Shown: piece by piece, positions 49,234 through 59,669 of the stretch
How the letters are laid out: every line of letters begins with the position of its first letter
How positions within the stretch are numbered: position 1 is the stretch's first letter
NCBI GenBank assembly: GCA_914767715.1
Contig: OU612067.1
Location: 13,645,001 to 13,709,000 of the forward strand
DNA from: Membranipora membranacea
Lineage: Eukaryota > Bryozoa > Gymnolaemata > Cheilostomatida > Membraniporidae
DNA: 64,000 nt
Direction of reading: 5' to 3'
The notes under the pieces: generated by a model
The model's database searches: none
What the model was told of the DNA's origin: nothing
Seen by the model: only the letters and a program-made list of their open reading frames with translations
Translations under genes and position numbers: made by a program

Positions 49234-51168
49234 TCAGTCTCTGCCGAGAACTCTTCTTAGTAATGATAACAGCTTCGTCTCTTCCTCTCTCTTTCCAAGC
49301 TCAGGAGGATTCCCGATAACACTTCCACCTATGTTGCATCCATCTACAAAACCGAGTATAAGAGATTGAGCAAATAGCATGGCAGTATGTGGTGTCTACA
49401 CAAAACTGTATGATCGCATTCACGTTTTTATTCACAGTATATTTCTTGTGTGTTCAGTAATTGTTGCGTTATTTTCTCTGGTGTTGGTAATGTGGGTTAA
49501 AATCTCAAGTTCTGACTCTAGCCGAAGACTGAGAAATAAGGGTGCCTACCAGTTTGACTTCATACTGCATTCAATAGAGAGCGAGTGGGATCATAAATGT
49601 GTTCCTAAACAAGAGACTATCGCTATCTTGTATATTAAAAACATCTAAGCACAGACTAAATTACAATATATGTCACATATGTTTTCAAGCGTACCAACCT
49701 TTGGGGCTTATCACTCACTTTGAGGACACGCATTTGATGATTCCAGTATTTTACCATCAGTACACATACACAGACCACCACAATCTGAGCTACATTGACG
49801 ACTACAACTCAGCTTATCACATCCGTATTCGTAATCAGTCACTACAAATCAAGTATGAACGTTAGAAACAGGCATCGTAAATATTGCGGAACATGTCTTT
49901 TGTCTGTATACTGAATTAGGAGAATCTTTGACCTGCATAATCAGAAAAAAAGTAGCAGCTATTAATATAAAGTAGCTACATTTTCTGATCCCAAATTCTT
50001 TGCACTGTTAACAATGAAGTGCTGACATACTGAGAACTTTTGACAAAAATGTCAACACTATACCATGTTCTAAACTAAAGCCATTTCACACATGCAGATA
50101 TGCGTGATCAATTTCCTTTATCAAGTGTCAACCCGATCGGGTTGAAGAATCCGTAGCCATGCGATCTTCTTTGATGAACCCGAGTTTTGAAGCCTCATGC
50201 TGGACAAAGAAAAGCCATTTATGCTTCATTGCACCAACACCCACTTTTAACGTCTTCAATACAGCCATTGCCCCTTGTGCATTATCTTTAAAATCTTTGG
50301 CAGCCTAATTGATATATTCTTGCAATTATTTGCTTAATTTTGGTGAGTTTCTCTCCTCCTTTGTCCCAGCTTGGTTCATAGTACCTCAACTCAAAAGAAT
50401 TTTTCTTTCCATCTAGTGAACGAGCAAGAAGGAATAGATAACCTACCTGGTTCTGCTGAGGTCTGATGGTAAGGAGCGGGTTCTGTTGTTTGATTTAATG
50501 GTTCTGCGTCATCTGTAAGGTGAAAGTCATTAGCGTGGATGTCTGTTTCCAGTTTCTCCGTCTTGTACCTGCCCAGTAACTACAAATTTTGTTTAAAATT
50601 AAACGGCAGGTTCTTTTATTCAGATTAGACACAAGGATAAAGGCAAATGTTGATACACGCATTTCAATATGTATTTAGTTGCCCTGCTACCTTCTGGTAC
50701 TTTCAAACCGGGACTAAGGTAGGGGCATAACTTTAGACCCTTGAAGAATTAAGGCAACACAATCAAACTCAAATAAAACTAACCTTTCCGAGAGCGGGCG
50801 GAAGTAGTGACTTCAGGTCTAGGCTCAAGTGTGCCACAATCGGGTCGTCGTTTCTGTGTGAAAGAAAGTAGATACTCAATAAACAAATACATAATTGAAT
50901 ACACTGTAATAATATTAACACTGTCTGATGTATGGTCAGGATAAAATTGAAAACGATCAAATAAAATCAATGGTAATTTACAAAAAACGTCATAGGTTTC
51001 ATTTAGAAAAATGGTTCAGTTCAGTTGATTTGGAAAATCAAAATTTTATGGGATTCTTCTATTGCTGGCATCTGACTACAAGTTAAATGAGTTGACTTAC
51101 TCAGACCCATGACAGTGTAGGGCTGACACACCTGTGATAATCAGCAGTGAGATAAACCTTCTATCCAT
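49234..51168 (-). CDS. Secreted small peptide-precursor-like protein S2
   Basis: Four exons: 51,101-51,168, 50,784-50,853, 50,447-50,579, 49,234-49,343 (TGA); 126 predicted residues. The first two exons have exactly the same length as in S1 and all phases match. Signal peptide MDRRFISLLIITGVSALHCH. Conserved with S1: LSLDLKS (LSLELKT), LLGRYK-EKLET-IHANDFHL (LLRRYK-GKLET-IQANDLHL), SVIGN followed by PP and a Gly-Lys-Arg site, then EEETKLLSLLRRVLGRD. The segment before Gly-Lys-Arg is shorter than in S1 and lost its tyrosines. Conservation is highest in the C-terminal helix-like tail and around the processing site. Function unknown; the same prohormone-like interpretation applies. A short plus-strand frame lies convergent at its 3' side. 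Confidence 0.7.
49379..49863 (+). CDS. Possible small single-pass membrane protein
   Basis: The frame 49,379-49,648 begins MAVCGVYTKLYDRIHVF, has a hydrophobic segment (FLVCSVIVALFSLVLVMWV), then a polar region with two Cys. A second open stretch in another frame starts after an AG (about 49,690) and reads AYQPLGLITHFEDTHL to a stop at 49,863; it could be a second exon. The donor is not clear. No family is recognised and no paralogue is available for comparison. Confidence 0.3.
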
Positions 51169-51229
51169 CCCGACAAACTGATGTGATTCCTAACAAATCT
51201 ACCTGACTGTTGATGAAATCAGCCCTTAC

Positions 51230-51237
51230 ATATATAT
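51230..51237 (-). promoter_or_regulatory. TATA-like element of S2
   Basis: TATATATG on the minus strand, about 62-69 nt upstream of the S2 ATG; same placement as in S1. Confidence 0.4.
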
Positions 51238-51239
51238 CT

Positions 51240-52130
51240 AGAACTCCTATGTGAATATTGTTTTGGCTCGTATCAAATGGCCTACTGAGCATTACAAATA
51301 GCACCTGCCAGCATTATTTGAGCCATGTAAGCGGAATTGTTTCTCTTGTAGAGAAATTATTGACACCCCACCATTGTTCTCCTATTCAAAGCGAAACTAA
51401 TAAGAAAACTTCTATAAAATATCCAAATTGCTGTGATGAAATACTCTGGCATATATTTTTCATCCAAAAGGAGTAACCGAGGGAGATTATTTGGAAAGCA
51501 CAAGAAGTTGTCTTTCCAGAGTTGGCTATGACACAACTCCGATAGACAATTTTGATTGAGGCACAAGATATTCTAAACCTAGAGAAGTTGTATCAATATT
51601 CAAGTAATGGTTCACATATATATCACTTCAGACTTCATAATTTTCTGTCTGTTTTATTTTTCTAGATACATTTGTTGATGCAATGCAAACGAAGTATGAT
51701 GATATTGTTGAACTTTCTTGTATTATTAGCTACACCTAGTCAATTTGTTGGCGCTGATTGGTTGGGTTGTAAAGAGCGATCAAAGTTCCGTTCGACCAAC
51801 CAACAAATATACCCAAAAAATAAAGGCCAAACAATCAGAGCGAAACATTCGGAGCCAAAACATTGGCTATGTTACACCACTGCTGTTCAGAAAACTATCT
51901 TTTCACATAAGAGGTTTTTCTTTCGAAACTGTTTTTAAAATTATATTTTTACTCAGGGCAAACAAACAAAGATAGTAAGTAAGGTAAGTCATTCAATTTA
52001 ATCACTGTACTGTAAAAAGTTAAGCAGCATAGTTTTGAGCGTAAAAAAACGAGCTAAACTAAAAGTAGTTTAATATCGATGTCAAGGCCAAAATATAAAG
52101 ATGGACAATTCTACTGTTCACAAATATTTA
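51240..52130. other. No gene seen
   Basis: Upstream of S2 and before the second segmental copy; contains a short inverted GGTTGGTTG/CAACCAACC motif near 51,760-51,810. Confidence 0.4.
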
Positions 52131-52131
52131 G

Positions 52132-52212
52132 GTAACGGGTAAAGGAAACAAGAAGACGAAGAAGAAAAAGGGCTCAAGGCAGTTCTGCAGAAATATACTG
52201 GCTGTCTTTTAA
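52132..52212 (+). CDS. Possible last exon with basic tail
   Basis: After an acceptor-like TTTAG the frame reads VTGKGNKKTKKKKGSRQFCR, then NILAVF and a TAA. A lysine-rich stretch followed by a compact hydrophobic end looks like a true C-terminus, but no upstream exon was found. It lies just before the duplicated NLE1 segment and is not present in copy 1. Confidence 0.25.
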   Translation, partial: VTGKGNKKTKKKKGSRQFCRNILAVF

Positions 52213-53903
52213 ACAGTTTTAATCGACATATATGTATCTACTATGGTATCATATAACTAATTACTTGTACACAGTCACCTAACTAAAATAAGTGAAACAT
52301 GGTTTTTAGTTTAGTCTGTGGATTGAGAAATGATCAGTTGGCAAAGCCCAGCTGTGGCAGCAGTGGTTTAAGGCCGATCTCTTATGTTTTATATAATATA
52401 TATTAATAATTTTTTATAGGGATGGTGAAAGCAGACTTCTGGCTAGCTCATCTAAAGTAAGTATTGTAGGACCACGACAGTCACCAGAATCATCTTCCGG
52501 AGACAAAGAAATTGAAATGATCTCCCTTTCAAAAGTAATCAAGACTAGACTGTCATTGCTGACAGCAACCAAACTTGGACAACATTGACACTCTAAGCGG
52601 ATACAAAATTGCCAACCAAGTGCTTCACTCTATGCCTACTTAGATTCAAAACATCAATCCCATTGATACTCAAATCAAACTTACCTGACTCGGCCCTATT
52701 GCCACATGCCCAGATCAAGCCTGCTTTTAATTTACTTTTTGCTGCATACCCTGATTCACATTTATCCATGTTGTTTTTATCCCTGTTTTTCTCTGCTTTG
52801 AACTCCCTTTTCTCCAGAATTTATATGTGTTATTGGTATTTGTAGGACTGTACTATACGTATATGGGATACAGTATTATCACAGTGTAAGATATCACTTA
52901 GTAGCCATGCACAGTGTGTTACCTGTCTACGATGGGGAGGTACTAACCTTATATACTCAGGATCTCAGGATAGAACCATCAAAGTATGGAGAGCTGACGA
53001 TGTGAGTAGTGCTTGTTTTTGTAAGCTAGGGGTATCGATTCCCTTATCACTCGCTGCCAAATTAAACCAGATAACTTCTGAGCAAAATCGGTGGTTTTGA
53101 TCATAGTGATAACAATGATTTGGCTAAAAAACTATGAATAGTCACAAGATTCTATGCTATTTCCATTGTTTTATCTATTATTTTTGATCGTCACATGCTT
53201 CAGGCTTATTAAAAATTTCGCTTGCGAATACTTCGGCTTAATTGATGTTGTGTTTCAGTTTCCAAGTAAAAGATGATGATATCCCAGCAGTAAATTATAG
53301 GACTTTGCAAGGCCGGAGTCACAAGATCAGCCGGCCCAATCTACGAGCAAATGCCAACTCCTGGTGTCTTTATCTCATAACAAAAAGATTCCCACATCAA
53401 ATTAAAACTTATCTGCAAGGCTAAGATTGCATGACATCACCAGGTTAGGCCAACCAGTAAAACTCTTGTGGATACTGTGATTTCCATATTTTTCCACAGA
53501 AAATAACTTAATGCTCCTCCATATTTTTTCCAGGGTGTTATGTGTAGGACATTGCAAGGTCACGCACATTGGGTGAACACACTGGCTCTGAATACAGATT
53601 ATGTGATGAGAACTGGAGCTTTTAATCCAGCTAAAGCTAGTATAGTCTATAGTGAAGACTCCTCATCAGGTAAGAGTGATATCAGAGACTATAGATAATA
53701 TCTACAGACTTTGGTAATATCTAAAACCCATAATGATCATGTGATATACTATCGCATGTATATCTCTGATCAATTGAGAGTGAACTAATTCACTTAGCAT
53801 GAGTACCATCAGAGGGAAATTGGTGTGACGACCAGTGGCATATTGCATTTATTAGGGGCGGGAAGATGTTAGGAACTCATACTAAATTGACTCTCACGAT
53901 CAG

Positions 53904-54418
53904 CAGTGGTGGAAATGGGCCTATACGGGCCTATACGGTGTATAGGAAGTTCACATCAACGCCTATACGCCTATACACCTATACACCTATACACCTATAC
54001 ACCTATACACCTATACACCTTCAATAAGTGTATAGGCACTTGTAACCTATCACTGCTGTGCACTTTGTATGCTTGGATAAGTTTGTTTATGTTGTATTGT
54101 AGGGTTTGTTTACTGTTACTTTACTGTTTGCTTGAGCCCAAAGTCTCAATGCCATAGGCAGCACTATTTACTAAACATGCTCTTAGATTTAGGCTCAAAA
54201 AGTCAAAAAGATACACCAGAAACACTGTAATAAGGGCACAAATATCAAAAAAAAATTGCGGGGAACCCCCTCACCCCCATCATCGGGAGGCCGCTGCGCC
54301 CCTCCCGGACCCACCCCCACTGTGCCCGCTGCTCGACTGCTTCGCGGCCAGCGTTACGGTTGGATTGATCTGTATGGATTGGTGTATAGGCACTTATTTT
54401 TTTCAATTTCCACCACTG
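53904..54418. mobile_element. hAT-type non-autonomous element, second copy
   Basis: Same element as 2,307-2,883 with the same flanking 8-bp duplication ACGATCAG (53,896-53,903 and 54,419-54,426), so it was inserted before the segment was duplicated. Its CCTATACA array is shorter. Confidence 0.85.
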
Positions 54419-56849
54419 ACGATCAGAGATACACATGCTCATAATGTAGTCTCGATGTCAATGTGTCTAAAACCTGCCACCTCTAAACGTGTCTGTCCAC
54501 CAACGTTACTCCACTCTATGTTGTAAGTCTTTAATGGTGCCAGTTGAATGACATGGCATATTTCTTGCAAGCTTTGTATATTACTGTCAATGACAAAACT
54601 TCTAAATGAAGCGCCTTACGCTGTAGCCTTACATTATTAGCCATGTCAAACAGCCACTCCCCTTTGTTTTATGGCTGTGTGGCAAGGCTAGTAAGGTGTA
54701 CATGTTTTAAAATTGTAGTTATAATTTGCTTACATTATATGCTATAAACAGGCCTTACCAAAAATACATTCGACTTAATTCGCAAGTAATTGAGTTGTTA
54801 AAATGTGCTTTTAGCGGAAGAAAAACAAAAAGCGGCGTTGAGCAGATATCAGGCAGTTAAGGTGAGTAACTGATGATGAAGTATAATCCTTTATCATATT
54901 TGCACTGAAAAACACAGCCAGAGTGTTTGCCAAAAGGATCTCCAAAATTAAGGGTAGCTCAGTTGATAACTTCAGAAAATGAGCAACCCATTTTGAGATT
55001 GAAGGTGAAATTGTTAACTCAAGGATTATTTTTCTTTCTCCTTGATGCAAAAAGGCTACAGCTATCTGCTGTCTTCTCTTCCAGTGAAATGCGAAACTTA
55101 AGCTATTATTAATTATTGTTTTGGCTGATTGATCTATGAATACATTTAGGTATTTGAGTGAAAAGTAATCGCTCTGGTTCCCGTGATTGTAATTATACAA
55201 TCAGACTTTGTTACACTGGTACTATGATGTCATTATAAATTAGCCTTTATCTCCCCCGACTTGCTGACAAATCAAACACAATACCAATGAAAGAGTGTCT
55301 ATAAATGTATTTGCAAATGATTGAAGGCGCTTTATATGTTGAATCTGGTTTCTTAAGTGAAAAGACAAAAATAAATGTACGATAAGTAAAAGATGGAAGC
55401 TGTGAGAGCTGTTCAGTTGCCTCAGCACACTGTTTACAGTAGCTTATGAGAAGAGTTGGTTGACTTTTTAATCCCAACGCTATCTAAGTGTGTTGCAATA
55501 TACACACCGCACAGTGACTCAACGCTGAAACAGAGACATCATACTATTGAATAGGTACATATCAATGCTATGCTTATGTCAGGCAGTTTGGCGGTGAGTT
55601 ACACTAGGTGTTACAACCAACCCCTTGCCCTACGGTCCAGTTAAGTGCAATCACTGCTGGTACTGTCATAAAACAAATGAAAATACCTGCCCTAGTAAAG
55701 AACACTGCAACATGAATTGTCAGATGGTTCTGCTCACACAAGAAACAGTCTGCCCTGTGATTTGAGTCTCTCTGCACCATAACAACAGTGCCATAAACTG
55801 GCCCAAATGACCTATTTACAGTTTGCCCACGAAAGCTAACTTTTTCCCAGCATCGGTGGGGTGACTTTTCAGTTTGAGAACTCGAGCACATTTGAAATAG
55901 TTAACTCGCTATGGTGCAAAGATAACCAACCTGAATTGATAGGTGCGCAAAGTGCACTAGAAGGGCTGTGCTTGACAGCATACTGTGATAGCTACCTGAA
56001 CATACAGTAGTCTACGATCACAGGCTAGTAGAAGTAACAGAAACTCAAGTTTGAATTTGATTGATAAAAATTGTTTGGTAAAACCTCACCTTATTACAAT
56101 ATGGCAAGTTTTGTAGTAGATGTGACAACAGTAGGAGTCACTGAATTCTATAGCATAAAACCAAGCTAGCTTTGCAATAGTATGTCAACGACTGTAATCT
56201 CAATAATAACATGTCTGCATTTGACTAGATGACTAGAACAAAAAATAAATCTGCATGCTGCAAGTAATATTTTAAGCCGCAAACCCAACCTTATGTTAGT
56301 CTACACTGAATAAGTAGTCTATTGCTAGATTGGCGTTTAATGTTATTTTTAATGTTATGACGTCTCTTATTTTCCACCCAGGGTTCAGGAGATGAGGTTC
56401 TGGTGACAGGCTCCGATGACTTCACGCTAATCATGTGGCATCCAGAGACCAAGAAAAAGCAGGTGGCTCGTATGACTGGACATCATCAGCTCGTTAATCA
56501 GGTCGTCTTCTCTCCAGATACTCGACTCATCGCCAGCGCATCATTCGATAAATCCATCAAAATATGGGACGGCAAGACTGGCAAGTAAGTCTGTATAATT
56601 ATCATCTTAGGACCACAAAGTTTTGGATGGGTGGTGTCACAGAATAAATTAAAGTGAATTAACACCATTATTCATTTATCCAATGACTCAACCCAGATTA
56701 TTTGTGGCAGTGAAATACAATTTCAGTAGTTTTTGACAGCATATACAAAGTGTCTACCACTGCATTGTCATCACAAACTGAGACATTAAAACCTATGATT
56801 GGTGAATTCAATCATGACGTGACTTCATCTCATATTTATATATTATCCA

Positions 56850-57053
56850 GCTACCACCTTTCATCTCTGAGAGGTCATGTGAATCGTGTATATGTATGAT
56901 AACTCATTTAATACTTGTTGATAGTATTTTGGAGTTGCCTACCACTGAGAACTGCTGTTGTCTTTAGGGATTGAGCTGTTATCATAATATTATAATATGA
57001 TATATATAGTTCAGGTACCTATCATCTCTGCGAGGTCATGTGATCGTGTATAT
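56850..57053 (+). pseudogene. Two partial duplicates of an NLE1 exon start
   Basis: Near 56,851-56,893 and 57,016-57,051 the beginning of the exon at 57,174 is repeated. The second has a one-base loss (CATGTGATCG against CATGTGAATCG). Copy 1 has only one such decoy. Confidence 0.75.
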
Positions 57054-57333
57054 GTATGATAACTCATTTAGTACTTTTTGATAGTATTTTGGAGTTGCCT
57101 ACCACTGGGAACTGCTGTTGTCTTTAGGGATTGAGCTGTTATCATATATGATAGATGATATATTATTATTTAGGTACCTATCTTCCCTGAGAGGTCATGT
57201 GAATCGTGTATATCAGATAGCCTGGTCCGCTGATAGTCGTCTGCTGTGCAGTGGTAGTAGTGACTCTACCCTCAAAGTGTGGAACATTGAGACTAGAAAA
57301 CTTCAAGGTGATCTGCCCGGACACGCTGATGAG

Positions 57334-57444
57334 GTGAGTAGTGATACGGCGGCCATGTTTGATACAGCGGCCATGTTTGATACGGCGGGCATGTTTGATG
57401 GTTATGAGGGCCGGGTCTACGCGTTCGAGTTTCACGACCCCTAA
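57334..57444 (+). other. In-frame read-through extension with three 18-bp repeats
   Basis: Equivalent of 5,641-5,733 with one additional 18-bp repeat; the frame stays open and ends with the same YAFEFHDP before TAA. Confidence 0.35.
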
Positions 57445-58703
57445 TACTTTTGTCATAAGGATCCTAATCACTGACTTATATATATATATATATATATTTA
57501 TATCTTCGGCGAGACTTCATTGTTGCTATGTGGAATTTTGCGATGAAATGTTTCCAAATTTGATGCTGCACTTTCAAAACTTGTTGAAATATATGGTGTA
57601 ACAGTATCAACTTTTTGTTACCCCTATCTACCCTATCTAGTTTTTATTTTATGTAAATATCTCTGGAGAGAGGGTTTTAGAATAAAACAAACAAACCCTA
57701 GTCCTATAAGGCCAAACACAGCAAACACCTACCCATGAGAAAAACTGCACTCACACTCAATGTTTTGATTGTAACATATATAGTATATGAAATGATATAA
57801 TATATATAATATAACATACTTGTTCTGTGTACGCAGGTATATGCTGTAGACTGGAGTCCTGATGGCCAAAGGGTGGCTAGTGGTGGTAAAGACAAAGTCC
57901 TCAAACTGTAAGTCTATACTAGATGTAGTTATATATGTAGGTTGATAAACAAATATTTTGATTGTCTGGTGTCAAGAACTGGTGATGCTGAGATGTCAAT
58001 AAAAACATGCCTGAGATTTGCACCCCACCATGACCATGACCAGTTAATCATCCGTTTCATCAAGTGGCACCTGTTTGATAATTTTTTTGCCGTGAAGAAG
58101 GTTGAGTAAATTGCGATTCCAGCGTTATTTTTACCTATATTGCTAACCTACTTGTGTAGTAAGCCTATAGGGTGATATAAAGTATACTTGCCTCGTAGAA
58201 TAGAGTTAGTTTCAAAGAATCGCATTTGAATTGAATATTTCACTTTTATTAGATGGAGACAATGAGGAGTCTGGCACAATGTGGGGTTTATACAGTACCA
58301 TCACATATTAAGCTGCTGGGTATATACAGTACAACGCTAGATGGTCCCACTCATGGCATGGATGGGGAAGGTTACAAACATTAGTGAGGTCAGGTATTGC
58401 GTGAACTGACAGAATTATTAGAGTACCCTGCTTGTATATGAACTTTCAGAAGTAAAATTGGAAATTATGATTTTGCTTCTACTAAAAATCTGTATCAATA
58501 GCTAATGCATAAAAGTTGTTGAATGTCAACAGCAATTTCTGAAACCATATTTTTTATTCATGTACAAATGACTATAATAAATGTGTAATGGGAAACAATA
58601 CCTATTCTATTCAGTAAATCCGACAGGATATGCATTCCAGAGTTGAGACAGACATATTTTGTAAATTTATCATCCCATCAAATATAATCACGCTTTCCAT
58701 ATT

Positions 58704-59120
58704 CAAGCCTGTCTTGACAAGCTTGTCCCCCCCCCCCTAACCCATCGAACAAAGCTTGTCCCCCCCCCCCTAACCCATCGAACAAAGCTTGTCCCCCCCC
58801 CCTAACCCATCGAACAAAGCTTGTCCCCCCCCCCTAACCCATCGAACAAAGCTTGTCCCCCCCCCCTAACCCATCGAACAAAGCTTGTCCCCCCCCCTAA
58901 CCCATCGAACAAAGCTTGTCCCCCCCCCCTAACCCATCGAACAAAGCTTGTCCCCCCCCCCCTAACCCATCGAACAAAGCTTGTCCCCCCCCCTAACCCA
59001 TCGAACAAAGCTTGTCCCCCCCCCTAACCCATCGAACAAAGCTTGTCTCCCCCCCCTAACCCATCGAACAAAGCTTGTCCCCCCCCCTAACCCATCGAAC
59101 AAAGCTTGTAATGACAGGCT
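58704..59120. mobile_element. Poly-C foldback array, 12 units
   Basis: Begins GCCTGTCTTGACAAGCTTGT and ends ACAAAGCTTGTAATGACAGG, the inverted ends of the poly-G/C foldback family. Between them are 12 tandem units of about 31 bp made of AAAGCTTGT, a run of 7-12 C, then TAACCCATCGAAC. Copy 1 has no insertion at the equivalent point (about 7,062). Open frames on both strands are repeat artefacts. Confidence 0.9.
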
Positions 59121-59669
59121 ATCCCTATTCCAAATTCTTATAAATTAAGGCAAAGGCCATAAATGTAATCTCAGAATAAGAATATTATCTTTCTTGACGA
59201 TAAAATGCTGTTGCCTGTATAATAAGAGAAACCGAAAAACTACGCTTTGCTTTGTAACTCTATAGTCTATATAGATCAGAATACCAGCAGAGTGTGACAT
59301 CATCAAATAATCATCATGGATTTTATTTACTCATTTTATTTACTTATTGAGGTTTTCTAAAACTTAATAATTAAAGTGAATTAAAAATAACTTGTTGACC
59401 TACATTAACAAAAATGCAAGTTATTTTTATTATCTTTATTCAAACAGAGTGTTAAACCTTTAAAAGTCTCTGACATAACTACTGCTCACAACATTTGGTA
59501 GGATTTAATGATAATGATTCATAAGGCTAAAGATTGATAAGGCTGGGTCAATTTAGTTACAAATGTATTTAATGTGTAATAAAGGCTGATTTGCCTAGGT
59601 TTGATCAGAATGAGGGTTTATTTATTGAACAGTTGCAACGAAGTGATGTCCGTTCGATTTGCTTCCATA

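Larger units (their letters stand above)
52420..58265 (+). pseudogene. NLE1: NLE1 copy 2, truncated at the 5' end
   Basis: Eight exons match copy 1: 52,420-52,456, 52,846-53,001, 53,534-53,669, 54,815-54,861, 56,382-56,584, 57,174-57,333, 57,837-57,907, 58,253-58,265 (TGA). All splice sites and the frame are intact; the coding sequences are nearly identical, with at least one amino-acid change (PETE to PETK in the sixth blade region). The copy begins inside an intron, so the exon at 120-217 and everything N-terminal are absent, and no start is seen upstream. It is therefore expected to be non-functional unless captured by another promoter. The intact frame argues for a recent origin or for a second haplotype placed in tandem. 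Confidence 0.85.

Noticed and set aside
58802-59027. Gly- or Pro-rich frames on both strands
   Set aside because: Both arise from the poly-C tandem array; length is set by repeat phase.
58704-59120. CRISPR-like regular array
   Set aside because: Units are tandem with no unique spacers and the context is an animal genome.
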